From Muricoccus pecuniae (GTDB lineage Bacteria; Pseudomonadota; Alphaproteobacteria; Acetobacterales; Acetobacteraceae): DNA of 64,000 bases. This document shows, one piece after another, positions 8,161-20,879 of the stretch. Both the position numbers and the translations under genes were made by a program. Every line of letters begins with the position of its first letter. Position 1 is the stretch's first letter. The notes below the pieces were generated by a model that saw only the letters and a program-made list of their open reading frames with translations, had not been told where the DNA came from and made no database searches. The stretch covers positions 1 through 64,000 of the forward strand of contig NZ_JACIJD010000013.1 of the NCBI RefSeq assembly GCF_014199205.1, given 5' to 3'.

Positions 8161-8358
8161 CCCGGGGAAAGGCGCCTCCTTTCCCCGGACCCCTATCCGC
8201 CAGGGAACTGAGTTCCCTGGACCCTCTATCTGTTAAAACGCCGTGCCCGGCGGAGGCCCTTCAAGGGCCTCCGCCGGGCACGGCACTCCTTCTCAGACGG
8301 GAGGTCCAGGAACCTCAGGTTCCTGGCGGATGGGTCTGGGAAGGCAGCGCCTTCCCAG
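8161..8358. repeat. Nested palindromic element / bidirectional terminator
   Basis: Five hairpins in mirror order between convergent chvG and the Bug gene. H1 is 8162-8188 (11-bp stem). H2 is 8200-8220 (10-bp). The central one is 8240-8284 (22-bp perfect stem around one base). H2' is 8306-8326 (10-bp). H1' is 8336-8358 (10-bp). The H2'-H1' block is a diverged inverted copy of H1-H2, including the linker ACCC(C)TATCCGCCAGG. The whole about 200 bp is therefore an imperfect palindrome of palindromes. A hairpin of the H1 type followed by the same GGACCCCT recurs at 49218-49241. Confidence 0.8.
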
Positions 8359-8376
8359 GAACCGCCCGAACCACCC

Positions 8377-9420
8377 CTAATCCACCCGCGCGCCGGAGGC
8401 CTTCACGATCGCCGGCCAGCGCGCTGCCTCGGCGCGGATGAGGGCGGCGAATTCCTCGCGGCTGCCGGTCGCCATCTCGAAGCCCTGGGCGCGGAGGTTG
8501 TCGGCCACTTCCGGCTTCGCCATCGCCGTCCGCGTCTCGGCGTGGAGCCGGGTGAGGATCGGCTCGGGCGTGCCGGCCGGGGCCAGCAGCCCCTGCCAGG
8601 TCACCACCTCGAAGCCGGGATGGCCGAGCTCGGCCACGGTGGGCACGTTCGGCAGGGCGGGGCTGCGCTCGGCGCCCGTCACGGCCAGGGCGCGGATGCG
8701 GCCCTCCCGGATGAACTCGATGGCGGCGGGCAGGGTGACGAGCAGGCTGTCGATATGCCCGGCCACGAGGTCCACCACGGCGGGGCCGCCGCCTCGATAG
8801 GGAACATGCGTCGTCTGGATGCCCAGCGCCTGGCCGAGCAGGATGCCGCCGAGATGGCCGATGCTGCCGTTGCCCTGGCTGGCGAGGGTGGTGGTGCCGC
8901 CGGCCTCCAGCGCGAGGCGGCGGTACTCGCGGAGGTCCTTCGCCTCCAGCGCGTTCTTCACCACAAGCACCTGCGGCGCGCGCACCAGCTCCGCGATGGG
9001 CGCGAAGTCGCGCACGGGGTCGAAGCCGATCTTCGCGTAGAGGGCGGGGTTGATCGTCAGGGGGTCGGAGCCGACCAGCAGGGTCAGCCCGTCCGGCTTG
9101 GCGCGGGCGACGAGGTCGAAGGCGATGTTGCTGCCGGCCCCCGTGTGGTTCTCCACCACCACGGGCTGGCCGAGCGGGCCGGTGAGGGCCTTGGCCGCGG
9201 TGCGGCCGAGGATGTCCAGGCTGCCGCCGGGGGCCACGGGCACGATCACGCGCAGCGAGCGGTCCGGCCAGACGCCGGGGGCGGGGGCCTCACCCTGGGC
9301 GAAGGCCGGGCGGGCCGCGGCCGGGGCGGCGCCGAGGGCCAGCGGGGCGGGCAGCGCCGCGGCCAGGGCGAGCAGGCGGCGGCGGGAGAGGTCGCGCATC
9401 GGGCGTTCCGGGATGGACAT
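8377..9420 (-). CDS. Bug-family (TctC-like) solute-binding protein
   Basis: 347 residues. The N-terminus carries an RR-containing signal (LSRRRLLALAAALPAPLALGAAPAAA), compatible with Tat or Sec export. The core has family segments 'WPDRSLRVIVPVAPGGSLDILGRTAAKAL', 'VVENHTGAGSNIAFDLVARAKPDGLTLLVGSDPLTINPALY' and 'FDPVRDFAPIAELVRAPQVLVV'. It probably captures a small carboxylate or similar solute in the periplasm. No transporter membrane subunits are adjacent. It is divergent from the Lrp/AsnC regulator, which may control it. Confidence 0.88.
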   Translation of the reverse strand: MSIPERPMRDLSRRRLLALAAALPAPLALGAAPAAARPAFAQGEAPAPGVWPDRSLRVIVPVAPGGSLDILGRTAAKALTGPLGQPVVVENHTGAGSNIAFDLVARAKPDGLTLLVGSDPLTINPALYAKIGFDPVRDFAPIAELVRAPQVLVVKNALEAKDLREYRRLALEAGGTTTLASQGNGSIGHLGGILLGQALGIQTTHVPYRGGGPAVVDLVAGHIDSLLVTLPAAIEFIREGRIRALAVTGAERSPALPNVPTVAELGHPGFEVVTWQGLLAPAGTPEPILTRLHAETRTAMAKPEVADNLRAQGFEMATGSREEFAALIRAEAARWPAIVKASGARVD

Positions 9421-9519
9421 GATGGGGAAAGAGATGGTTTTTCTCCATCATCCCTTCCAGCCCGGCAAGAAGAAGATTATTTTGCTCCGTAAGTGCGAGG
9501 CGGGGGAAGGATTTGGCAT
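9421..9519. promoter_or_regulatory. Divergent promoter region, Bug gene / Lrp regulator
   Basis: 99 bp, AT-richer than the genes (GAAGAAGATTATTTTGC at about 9470-9486). It includes a short hairpin GATGG-N7-CCATC near 9433-9449. Lrp-type proteins favour AT-rich sites, so autoregulation and control of the Bug gene are plausible. Confidence 0.4.
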
Positions 9520-9990
9520 ATGACGGGGCAGCCGGAGTTGGACTCCACCGACCGCGCGATCCTGCGCCTGATCCAGCCCGACGCCGCCCTCTCCCTCGCC
9601 GCCATCGCCGAGGCCGTGGGCCTCACCCCCACCCCCTGCTGGAAGCGTATTCGCCGGATGGAGACGGCCGGGATCATCACGGGCCGCGCCACCCTGCTCG
9701 ACCCCGCCCGCGTCGGCCTGCCGCTCACCGTCTTCGTGGCGCTGGAGATCGGGGACCACTCGGCCGCCTGGATCGAGGCCTTCGGCCGGGCGGTGGAGGG
9801 GATGCCGGAGGTGCTGGAGTGCTGGCGGATGGGGGGCGACATCGACTACCTCCTCCGCGTCGCGGTGGCGGACATGCCGGCCTATGACGCCTTCTACCGC
9901 CGCCTCACCGCGACCGTGCCGGGGCTGCGGAACGTGACCAGCCGCTTCGCCATGGAGCGGGTGAAGGCGGGCACGGCCCTGCCGGTCTGA
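9520..9990 (+). CDS. Lrp/AsnC family transcriptional regulator
   Basis: 156 residues from ATG 9520. It has an N-terminal winged helix-turn-helix (LDSTDRAILRLIQPDAALSLAAIAEAVGLTPTPCWKRIRRMETAGII). A C-terminal ligand-binding RAM domain follows ('LTVFVALEIGDHSAAWIEAFGRAVEGMPEVLECWRMGGDIDYLLRV'). Such proteins respond to amino acids or related effectors and usually control neighbouring transport or catabolic genes. The divergent Bug solute-binding gene is the obvious candidate target. Confidence 0.92.
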   Translation: MTGQPELDSTDRAILRLIQPDAALSLAAIAEAVGLTPTPCWKRIRRMETAGIITGRATLLDPARVGLPLTVFVALEIGDHSAAWIEAFGRAVEGMPEVLECWRMGGDIDYLLRVAVADMPAYDAFYRRLTATVPGLRNVTSRFAMERVKAGTALPV

Positions 9991-10092
9991 GGGTGGGTCT
10001 GTAGGCGGGTCCGGGCGCGCCCCGGGCGGCCCTGTGACAGAATGCGACACGGCGTGTTGATGCCCCCATCGCGCTGCCGCATAACCCCCCGC

Positions 10093-10821
10093 GTGACCCG
10101 CGCAGCCCCTCACCCCACCCTGATCGCGCCCTCCCTCCTGGCCGCCGATTTCACGCGGCTGGCCGAGGAAGTCGCCGCCATCGAGACCGCCGGCGCCGAC
10201 TGGCTGCATCTCGACATCATGGACGGGCACTTCGTCCCGAACATCTCCTTCGGCCCGGCCCTGGTGAAGGCGTTGCGCCCGCTCAGCCGGATGCCCTTCG
10301 ACGTGCACCTCATGATCGCCCCGGTGGACCCCTATCTCGCCGCCTTCGCCGAGGCTGGGGCGGACGTGATCTCCCTCCACCCCGAGGCGGGGCCGCACCT
10401 GCACCGCTCCCTCCAGACGATCCGCTCGCTCGGGAAGAAGGCCGGCGTGGTGCTCAACCCCGCCACCCCCCTGGACAGCGTGGCGCATGTGCTCGACCTC
10501 ACGGACCTCATCCTGGTCATGACGGTGAATCCCGGCTTCGGCGGCCAGTCCTTCCTAGAGGGCCAGCTGCCCAAGATCGCCGCCCTGCGCCGGATGATCG
10601 ATGAGTCCGGCCGCGACATCCGCCTGGAGATCGACGGCGGCGTGACCGCGAAGACCGCCCCGCTCTGCCTGGAGGCGGGGGCGGACGTGCTGGTGGCCGG
10701 CACGGCGGTGTTCGGCGCGCCGGACCGTGCGGCCGCCATCGCCGCTCTCCGAGGTCCCGGGGGAGGACCCGGGGGAGGTTCCGGGGCCGCTCCCACGAGC
10801 GCGGAGGGGCGCGCGGCATGA
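10093..10821 (+). CDS. rpe: Ribulose-phosphate 3-epimerase
   Basis: About 242 residues from the GTG at 10093, chosen because family members begin just before '[12 protein letters not shown]'; in-frame ATGs at 10042 and 10060 would add 17 or 11 residues, and no start has a clear ribosome site. The metal-binding and catalytic segments are intact: '[18 protein letters not shown]', 'FDVHLMI', '[12 protein letters not shown]', '[11 protein letters not shown]'. It interconverts ribulose 5-phosphate and xylulose 5-phosphate in the pentose phosphate pathway. The C-terminus has an extra Gly/Pro-rich tail of about 20 residues. The stop overlaps the next ATG (ATGA), so the two genes are coupled. Confidence 0.95.
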   Translation: MTRAAPHPTLIAPSLLAADFTRLAEEVAAIETAGADWLHLDIMDGHFVPNISFGPALVKALRPLSRMPFDVHLMIAPVDPYLAAFAEAGADVISLHPEAGPHLHRSLQTIRSLGKKAGVVLNPATPLDSVAHVLDLTDLILVMTVNPGFGGQSFLEGQLPKIAALRRMIDESGRDIRLEIDGGVTAKTAPLCLEAGADVLVAGTAVFGAPDRAAAIAALRGPGGGPGGGSGAAPTSAEGRAA

Positions 10822-12437
10822 GCGGCTGGCTGCGCGGCGCGCGCCGCACCCTCTCCACCCTCAAGCCCATGCGCGTGCCCGAGGCCCCGGCCCGCGCCTT
10901 CCGCGACCTCTGGCCCGGCGACGCCCTGCGCGGCCAGCGCCTGCTGGAGGGCGAGCTGGAGGTGGCCGGCACCGTCCGCCCGCTGCGCGACGACCCCTCC
11001 ACCTTCGGCCCCCTCGCCGGCAGCGCCCCCTGGCGCGCGGCGCTGCACGGCTTCGCCTGGCTGCGCGACCTCCGCGCCCTCGGCACGGATGCGGCGCGGA
11101 TGCACGCGCGCGACATCACCCGCGCCTGGATGGAGGCGCCCTCGGCCGACCCGCTGGCGGGCACGCCGGAGGTGGCGGGCGCCCGCCTCTCCGCCTGGCT
11201 CGGCCACTGGGACTTCATCGCCGCCACCGCCGAGGATGGCTTCCGCCGCGCCATGATGGCCCGCCTGACCCTCGACGCCCGCGTCCTCGTCGCCTCCCTG
11301 CCGGCCGAGGCGCGGCACCGCGGGGCGCTGGTGGCGCTGAAGGGCGCGCTGGCCGCCGCCGTGGCGCTGGAGGAGGAGCCCTGGCTCACCCGCTGCCTCA
11401 AGCTCCTGCCCGCCGAGATCGACCGCCAGATCCTGCCCGACGGCGCGCATGTGGAGCGCAGCCCGGGCATCCTGCTGCTGGCGCTGCAGGACCTCATCGA
11501 GATCCGCAACCTCCTGCACGGCGCGGGGATCGAAGCGCCGCCGCACCTCGCTCACGCGCTCGACCGCGCCGCCCCCGCGCTCCGCCTCTTCCGCCACGGC
11601 GATGGCGGGCTGGCCGCCTTCAACGCCACGCGGGAGGAGGCGGCGAGCCTGCTCGACCTCGTGCTCACCCAGGCCCAGGCCCGCGGCCGCGCGCCGCTGA
11701 TCCTCGGCGATGCCGGCTTCCAGCGCCTCCAGGCCGGGCGGACGCTCGTGATCGCCGATTGCGGCGCCCCGCCCGCTCGCAGCAACGGCATCCTGCCCGG
11801 CGGCCTCTCCCGCGGCGCCGACCGCGTCCACCATGCCGGCACCCTCTCCTTCGAGATGTCGATCGGGCGCGACCGGCTGATCGTCAACTGCGGCGCGGCC
11901 CCCGCGGCCGAGGGCGCCTGGCGGGACGCGCTGCGCGCCACCGCCGCTCATTCCACCCTCGTGCTCGCAGACACCAACAGCAGCGAGCTGACCGAGGAGG
12001 GCCTCGGCCGCCGCCCCGAGCACGTGGAGGCCGAGCGCCACGAGGCGAGCGGCGCACAGTGGCTGGAGGCCACGCATGACGGCTGGAAGAGGGCCTTCGG
12101 CGCGATCCACCGCCGCCGCCTCTACCTCGCGGAATCCGGGGACGACCTGCGCGGCGAGGACCTCGTGGAGGCGGAGGAGATCCCCGCCTTCGCCCTGCGC
12201 TTCCACCTCCACCCCGCCGTGACCCCCACGCCGCAGGAGGACGGGGCCTCCGTGCTGCTGCGCCTGCCCTCCGGCGCCACCTGGCGGCTCCGCGCCCGCG
12301 GCGGCCGCGTGCTCGTCGAGGACAGCGTGCAGGTCTTCGGGGAGGCGAAGCCGAGCAAGCAGGTCGTCGTCCTGGCCGAGGCCGGGACGGGCAACGTGCA
12401 GTGGGCGATCGGGCGGGTGGCGGCGAGCGAGGGCTAG
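10818..12437 (+). CDS. Heparinase II/III family protein
   Basis: 539 residues. An N-terminal (alpha/alpha) toroid-like half spans about 60-290 and a C-terminal beta-sheet heparinase II/III domain spans about 310-535 ('[43 protein letters not shown]', '[14 protein letters not shown]', '[27 protein letters not shown]'). There is no signal peptide, so it is unlikely to be a classical secreted lyase. The same arrangement (cytoplasmic heparinase-like protein beside rpe) is typical of alphaproteobacteria. Substrate unknown. It is coupled to rpe by a 4-bp overlap. Confidence 0.85.
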   Translation: MSGWLRGARRTLSTLKPMRVPEAPARAFRDLWPGDALRGQRLLEGELEVAGTVRPLRDDPSTFGPLAGSAPWRAALHGFAWLRDLRALGTDAARMHARDITRAWMEAPSADPLAGTPEVAGARLSAWLGHWDFIAATAEDGFRRAMMARLTLDARVLVASLPAEARHRGALVALKGALAAAVALEEEPWLTRCLKLLPAEIDRQILPDGAHVERSPGILLLALQDLIEIRNLLHGAGIEAPPHLAHALDRAAPALRLFRHGDGGLAAFNATREEAASLLDLVLTQAQARGRAPLILGDAGFQRLQAGRTLVIADCGAPPARSNGILPGGLSRGADRVHHAGTLSFEMSIGRDRLIVNCGAAPAAEGAWRDALRATAAHSTLVLADTNSSELTEEGLGRRPEHVEAERHEASGAQWLEATHDGWKRAFGAIHRRRLYLAESGDDLRGEDLVEAEEIPAFALRFHLHPAVTPTPQEDGASVLLRLPSGATWRLRARGGRVLVEDSVQVFGEAKPSKQVVVLAEAGTGNVQWAIGRVAASEG

Positions 12438-12458
12438 CGGCCCCCGCTCCCGGCCGCC

Positions 12459-16133
<3,675 letters not shown>

Positions 16134-16197
16134 GCGGAATCCCCTGCTGCGGCGCATCAATCCCTTAGAGCGGATTCGGCGCGCCGGGGAGGGGGCG

Positions 16198-18168
16198 CTA
16201 CTCCGCCGCGAAGGTGACGAGCTGCGCGCCCTCCTCCACCATCTCCCCCACCGCCGCGCGCAGGCTCTCCACCCTTCCGTCCGCGGGCGCGCGGAGGGTG
16301 AGCTCCGTCTTCATCGCCTCCAGCACCAGCAGGGGCGCACCCTTCGCCACGGCATCCCCCTCGGAGACGAGCACGCGCACCACCCGCGCGGGGATGGGGG
16401 CGACCACGCGCTCGCTCCCGGCCTCGGTGCCGCCCGGGGGCGCCAGGGGGTCGGTCACGAGGACGGTGTGGGTGCGCCCGGCATGGGCGACGCCGATCGC
16501 GCCCTCCAGCCGCAGCACCGTCACGCGGCGCTCCACCCCGTCGAGCCGCAGGCGCAGGGCCTCGCCGTCCGGCTCGGCGCCCGCCACGGGGCTCCAGCCG
16601 CCCGGCAGGTCCAGCCGCCACGTGCCCTCCGGCAAGGCGTGGGCGCGCAGCACCACTTCCTCCCCGTCCAGCGAGAGGTGCAGCTCCTGCCAGGGATCGC
16701 CGTTCAGGCGCCAGGCATCCCGCAAGGACCAGGGATCGGCCGGAACCCCCTCCGCCCGCAGCAGCGCCATGGCCGCGGCGGCGAGGACGGTGCCCCGCTC
16801 CTCAGCCGAGGGCGCCGCCTCGGTCATCACCTCGGGGTGGCGGGCGATGAAGCCCGTGTCGAAGCGGCCGGCGGCGAAGTCGGGATGCGCGGCCACGGCC
16901 CGCAGCAGGCCAAGATTCGTCCGCACCCCCATCACCTCGTACTCCGCCAGCGCGGCGCGGAGCCGGTGCAGCGCCGCCGGGCGGTCCGCGCCCCGGCAGA
17001 TGAGCTTGGCGATCATCGGGTCGTAATAGGGGGTGATGGCGTCCCCCGCCCGCACGCCCGTATCCACCCGCACATCCGGCGTCTCGCGCGGCTGGCGGAG
17101 GTGGTGCAGCGTGCCGGTGGAGGGGAGGAAGTCGCGCGCGGGGTCCTCGGCATAGATCCGCGCCTCGATCGCGTGGCCACTCAGGCGCAGCTCCTCCTCC
17201 CGCAGCGGCAGGGGCTCGCCGGCGGCGACGCGGAGCTGCCATTCAACGAGGTCGAGGCCCGTGACCATTTCCGTCACGGGATGCTCCACCTGGAGGCGCG
17301 TGTTCATCTCCATGAAGTAGAAGTCGCCGTCTTCGGAGATGAACTCCACCGTGCCGGCGCCGACATAGCCGACGGCGCGGGCGGCGTCGCAGGCGGCGCG
17401 GCCCATGGCGGCGCGGCGGGCGGGGTCCATGCCGGGGGCGGGCGCCTCCTCCAGCACCTTCTGGTGCCGGCGCTGGACGGAGCAGTCGCGCTCGAAGAGC
17501 GAGACGGTGTTGCCGTGGCTGTCGGCGAAGACCTGGATCTCGATGTGGCGCGGGCGCTGGAGATACTTCTCGATCAGCACGCGCGCATCGCCGAAGGAGG
17601 AGGCGGCCTCGCGCGCGGCGCCGGCCAGGGCCTCCGCGAAATCCTCCGCGCGCTCCACCACGCGCATGCCCTTGCCGCCGCCGCCCGCCGAGGCCTTGAC
17701 CAGCACGGGGAAGCCGATGCGCGCCGCCTCGGCCGCCAGCAGCCCGGGGTCCTGGTCCTCCCCGTGATAGCCGGGCACGAGCGGCACGCCGGCCGCCTCC
17801 ATCAGCGCCTTGGAGGCCGCCTTCGATCCCATGGCGCGGATCGCCTCCACCGGCGGGCCGATGAAGGCGATGCCGGCCTCCGCGCAGGCCGCGGCGAACT
17901 CGGCGTTCTCGGAGAGGAAGCCGTAGCCGGGATGGATCGCCTGCGCGCCCGAGCGGCGCGCGGCCTCGATGATGCGCTCGATCCGGAGATAGCTCTCCCG
18001 CGCGGGGGCGGGGCCGACGGGCCAGGCCTCGTCGGCCAGTTGGACATGCCGCGCGCGCGCATCCGCCTCGGAGAAGACGGCCACCGTCGCGATGCCCATG
18101 CGGCGCGCGGTGGCGATGACGCGGCAGGCGATCTCGCCGCGATTGGCGATGAGGATCTTCGTGAACAT
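16198..18168 (-). CDS. Methylcrotonyl-CoA carboxylase biotin-carrying alpha subunit (acyl-CoA carboxylase)
   Basis: 656 residues. The biotin carboxylase domain is at 1-445: '[35 protein letters not shown]', Gly-rich ATP loop '[12 protein letters not shown]', '[14 protein letters not shown]'. A linker region is at about 450-580. A biotinyl domain is at about 585-656 with the acceptor lysine near 620 (VLEAMKTE). Paired with the carboxyltransferase gene 5 bp upstream, it would carboxylate 3-methylcrotonyl-CoA in leucine breakdown. Other liu genes (isovaleryl-CoA dehydrogenase, HMG-CoA lyase, enoyl-CoA hydratase) are not nearby, so another acyl-CoA substrate is possible. Confidence 0.9.
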   Translation of the reverse strand: MFTKILIANRGEIACRVIATARRMGIATVAVFSEADARARHVQLADEAWPVGPAPARESYLRIERIIEAARRSGAQAIHPGYGFLSENAEFAAACAEAGIAFIGPPVEAIRAMGSKAASKALMEAAGVPLVPGYHGEDQDPGLLAAEAARIGFPVLVKASAGGGGKGMRVVERAEDFAEALAGAAREAASSFGDARVLIEKYLQRPRHIEIQVFADSHGNTVSLFERDCSVQRRHQKVLEEAPAPGMDPARRAAMGRAACDAARAVGYVGAGTVEFISEDGDFYFMEMNTRLQVEHPVTEMVTGLDLVEWQLRVAAGEPLPLREEELRLSGHAIEARIYAEDPARDFLPSTGTLHHLRQPRETPDVRVDTGVRAGDAITPYYDPMIAKLICRGADRPAALHRLRAALAEYEVMGVRTNLGLLRAVAAHPDFAAGRFDTGFIARHPEVMTEAAPSAEERGTVLAAAAMALLRAEGVPADPWSLRDAWRLNGDPWQELHLSLDGEEVVLRAHALPEGTWRLDLPGGWSPVAGAEPDGEALRLRLDGVERRVTVLRLEGAIGVAHAGRTHTVLVTDPLAPPGGTEAGSERVVAPIPARVVRVLVSEGDAVAKGAPLLVLEAMKTELTLRAPADGRVESLRAAVGEMVEEGAQLVTFAAE

Positions 18169-18173
18169 CGGCG

Positions 18174-19781
18174 TTACATCCGGAACAGGCCGAAGCGCGT
18201 CTCGGCGATCGGCGCGTTGAGGCTGGCCGAGAGGGAGAGGGCGAGGACGCGGCGTGTCTCGGCGGGGTCGATCACCCCGTCGTCCCAGAGGCGTGCCGAG
18301 GCGTAGGTCGGGTGGCCCTGGCGCTCGTACTGCTCGCGGATCGGCGCCTTGAAGGACTCCTCCTCCCCGGCGGACCAGGACCCGCCGCGCCCCTCAATCC
18401 CGTCGCGCCTGACGGTGGCCAGCACCGAGGCCGCCTGCTCGCCGCCCATCACGCTGATCCGCGCGTTCGGCCACATCCAGAGGAAGCGCGGGGAGTAAGC
18501 GCGGCCGCACATGCCGTAGTTGCCGGCGCCGAAGCTGCCGCCGATGACGACGGTGAGCTTGGGCACCTGCGCGGTGGCGACCGCCGTGACCATCTTCGCC
18601 CCGTCCTTGGCGATCCCGCCCGCCTCGTACTTCCTGCCCACCATGAAGCCCGCGATGTTCTGTAGGAAGACGAGCGGGATGCCGCGCTGGGCGCAGAGCT
18701 CGATGAAATGCGCGCCCTTCTGCGCGCTCTCGCTGAACAGGATGCCGTTGTTGGCGACGATGCCGACGGGCATTCCCCAGATATGCGCGAAGCCGCAGAC
18801 GAGGGTGGGGCCGTAGAGGCGCTTGAACTCGTCCAGCTCGCTGCCGTCCACGATACGCGCGATCACCTCCCGCACGTCGTAGGGCGTGCGGAGGCTGGTG
18901 GGGACGACGCTGTATATCTCCTCCGGCGCGTAGAGGGGCGGGCGCGGCTCGCGCAGCGCGAGGGGCGGGCGCTTGACCGTGTTCAGCCCGGCGACGATGC
19001 GCCGCGCGATGCCGAGCGCGTGCGCGTCGCTCTCGGCCAGGTGGTCGGTCACGCCGGAGGTGCGGCTGTGCAGGTCCCCGCCGCCGAGCTCCTCGGCCGT
19101 GACGACCTCGCCGGTTGCCGCCTTCACCAGCGGCGGGCCGGCGAGGAAGATCGTGCCCTGCTCGCGCACGATGATGCTCTCGTCGCACATGGCGGGCACA
19201 TAGGCGCCGCCGGCGGTGCAGGAGCCCATCACCACCGCGACCTGCGGGATGCCCTGGGCCGACATGTTCGCCTGGTTGAAGAAGATGCGGCCGAAATGGT
19301 CGCGGTCGGGGAAGACCTCGTCCTGCTCCGGAAGGTTCGCGCCGCCGGAATCCACGAGGTAGAGGCAGGGCAGCCGGTTCTGCGCGGCGATCTCCTGCGC
19401 GCGCAGGTGCTTCTTCACCGTGAGCGGGAAATAGGTGCCGCCCTTCACCGTGGCGTCGTTGGCCACGATCATGCATTCGCGCCCGCTGACGCGGCCGATG
19501 CCGGTGATGATGCCGGCCGAGGGCACCTCGTCCTTGTAGAGCCCCGTCGCGGCGAGCTGCCCGATCTCGAGGAAGGGCGAGGCAGGGTCGATCAGCGCGC
19601 GGATGCGGTCCCGCGGGAGGAGCTTGCCCCGGGAGAGGTGCTTCTTTCGCGCTGCTTCCCCGCCGCCCCCCCGCACGCGGTCCGCCAGGGCGCGGAGATC
19701 GGCCACGAGGCCGCGCATCGCCGCCGCGTTCTCCGCGGCCTCGGGCGAGCGGGGGTCATGGGCCGTGCCGAGAACGCTCAT
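18174..19781 (-). CDS. Methylcrotonyl-CoA carboxylase beta (carboxyltransferase) subunit
   Basis: 535 residues, normal for the family. It carries the MCC-specific run '[34 protein letters not shown]', oxyanion-type Gly-rich loops '[13 protein letters not shown]' and '[41 protein letters not shown]'. The ending is '[26 protein letters not shown]'. It transfers the carboxyl group from biotin to the acyl-CoA and forms a complex with the alpha subunit encoded just downstream. It is divergent from a TetR regulator gene. Confidence 0.93.
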   Translation of the reverse strand: MSVLGTAHDPRSPEAAENAAAMRGLVADLRALADRVRGGGGEAARKKHLSRGKLLPRDRIRALIDPASPFLEIGQLAATGLYKDEVPSAGIITGIGRVSGRECMIVANDATVKGGTYFPLTVKKHLRAQEIAAQNRLPCLYLVDSGGANLPEQDEVFPDRDHFGRIFFNQANMSAQGIPQVAVVMGSCTAGGAYVPAMCDESIIVREQGTIFLAGPPLVKAATGEVVTAEELGGGDLHSRTSGVTDHLAESDAHALGIARRIVAGLNTVKRPPLALREPRPPLYAPEEIYSVVPTSLRTPYDVREVIARIVDGSELDEFKRLYGPTLVCGFAHIWGMPVGIVANNGILFSESAQKGAHFIELCAQRGIPLVFLQNIAGFMVGRKYEAGGIAKDGAKMVTAVATAQVPKLTVVIGGSFGAGNYGMCGRAYSPRFLWMWPNARISVMGGEQAASVLATVRRDGIEGRGGSWSAGEEESFKAPIREQYERQGHPTYASARLWDDGVIDPAETRRVLALSLSASLNAPIAETRFGLFRM

Positions 19782-19916
19782 CCTCTCCCTCCCACGGGCG
19801 GTGGCCCGTCAAGCAGCGCGGGCGGTGTGCCCGTAAACTGCCGTTCGTTCGTTTATTCTTGACAGGAGACAGGGGCGCGATCTCCCCTGTCAAGCACGGA
19901 ATGGAGGGCGCGGGGC
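19782..19916. promoter_or_regulatory. Divergent operator region, carboxylase operon / TetR gene
   Basis: It contains an inverted repeat GACAGGGG-N8-CCCCTGTC (19868-19875 / 19884-19891), flanked by CTTGACAG (19858-19865) whose complement CTGTCAAG is at 19887-19894. It also has a direct GTTCGTTCGTTT run at about 19842-19853. Either could be the TetR operator. TTGACA at 19859-19864 resembles a -35 box. Confidence 0.5.
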
Positions 19917-20528
19917 ATGGGACGGATCGCCGGCTCGGACGGTGCGCGCACCGCCGCCGCGATCCGGCGCGCGGGCCTGCGGCTGATCCACCGCCGGGGC
20001 TACGAGGCGATGGGGCTGCGCGAGCTCGCCGCGGAGGTGGGGATCCGGCCGGCCTCCCTCTACAACCATATCGGCTCGAAGCAGGAACTGCTCTTCGACC
20101 TCATCCACGAGCACATGGCGGCGCTGCTCGCCTCCGCCACGGCCGCGCTGGAAGAGGCCCCGCCCAGGGCGCCCGCGCGGCTGCGCGCCTTCGTGCTGCA
20201 CCACGTCGCCTATCATCTCGGGCGCAAGGCGGAGGTCTTCGTCGCGAACTTCGAGCTGCGCGCGCTGGAGCCGCCCGGCTATGAGCGCATCGTCGCGCAG
20301 CGCCGTGCCTATGAGGCGATGCTCGTGGCCTTGCTGGAGCAGGGGGTGGAGGAGGGCGCGTTCCGCATCCCCGACAGCCGCGTCGCGGCCTATGCGATCC
20401 TGGCGATGCTCACGGGAACCTGTACCTGGTACCGCCCGGACGGGCGCCTCTCCCGCGCGCAGGTCGCCGCGATCCATGCGGCAATGGTGCTGCGGAGCTG
20501 CGGGTATGCGGAGGGGGGCGAGGAGTGA
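19917..20528 (+). CDS. TetR family transcriptional regulator
   Basis: 203 residues. The helix-turn-helix is at about 12-60 ('TAAAIRRAGLRLIHRRGYEAMGLRELAAEVGIRPASLYNHIGSKQELLFDLI'). An effector domain follows with 'LRAFVLHHVAYHLGRKAEVFVANFELRALEP', seen in TetR regulators of acyl-CoA catabolism. It is divergent from the methylcrotonyl-CoA carboxylase genes, which it probably represses until an acyl-CoA binds; this is inferred from position. Confidence 0.88.
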   Translation: MGRIAGSDGARTAAAIRRAGLRLIHRRGYEAMGLRELAAEVGIRPASLYNHIGSKQELLFDLIHEHMAALLASATAALEEAPPRAPARLRAFVLHHVAYHLGRKAEVFVANFELRALEPPGYERIVAQRRAYEAMLVALLEQGVEEGAFRIPDSRVAAYAILAMLTGTCTWYRPDGRLSRAQVAAIHAAMVLRSCGYAEGGEE

Positions 20529-20879
20529 AGAACAGGTCGCGCGCGATTTCTTACAACAAAACAGAAGCCTAGTATCACAAAGTCGCGATCTGCGCCGCCG
20601 TTCCCTGGGCTGGCGAAGCCCTCACCAAGGCCTCGCCCCACTCCCCACTCGCGAGAATGTGTAAGGAAAGGCAAGGAAAACAGGCCTTCCCCGGTCGTCG
20701 CCCCTGAAACCCCAGGGCTGGATTAGGACACCCGTATTGTCATACCGCCGGCCGGGACCGGCCCCATAGTCTTCGTGACAGCCGGGACCCGCTTCTCTAG
20801 ACCTGGGCTCGCGGAGATGTGAGCCGGGTGCCCGCCTCACGAGCCGTCAACGGAATTGGTCAGGAGCGGCTGGGCAGCG
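20529..20879. other. Intergenic region without recognisable gene
   Basis: 351 bp. The first part (about 20535-20580) is AT-richer (ATTTCTTACAACAAAAC) and may hold a terminator or promoter, or be a remnant of inserted DNA. The middle has a short GGCCGG/CCGGCC hairpin (about 20749-20763) and two similar GCCGGGACC stretches. I see no tRNA, no small RNA I can name, and no coding frame with a proper start. Confidence 0.4.

Noticed and set aside
20529-20879. Possible tRNA or IS remnant in the longest gap
   Set aside because: No cloverleaf with a TTCGA arm, no transposase fragment and no terminal repeats found by eye; only described as non-coding.
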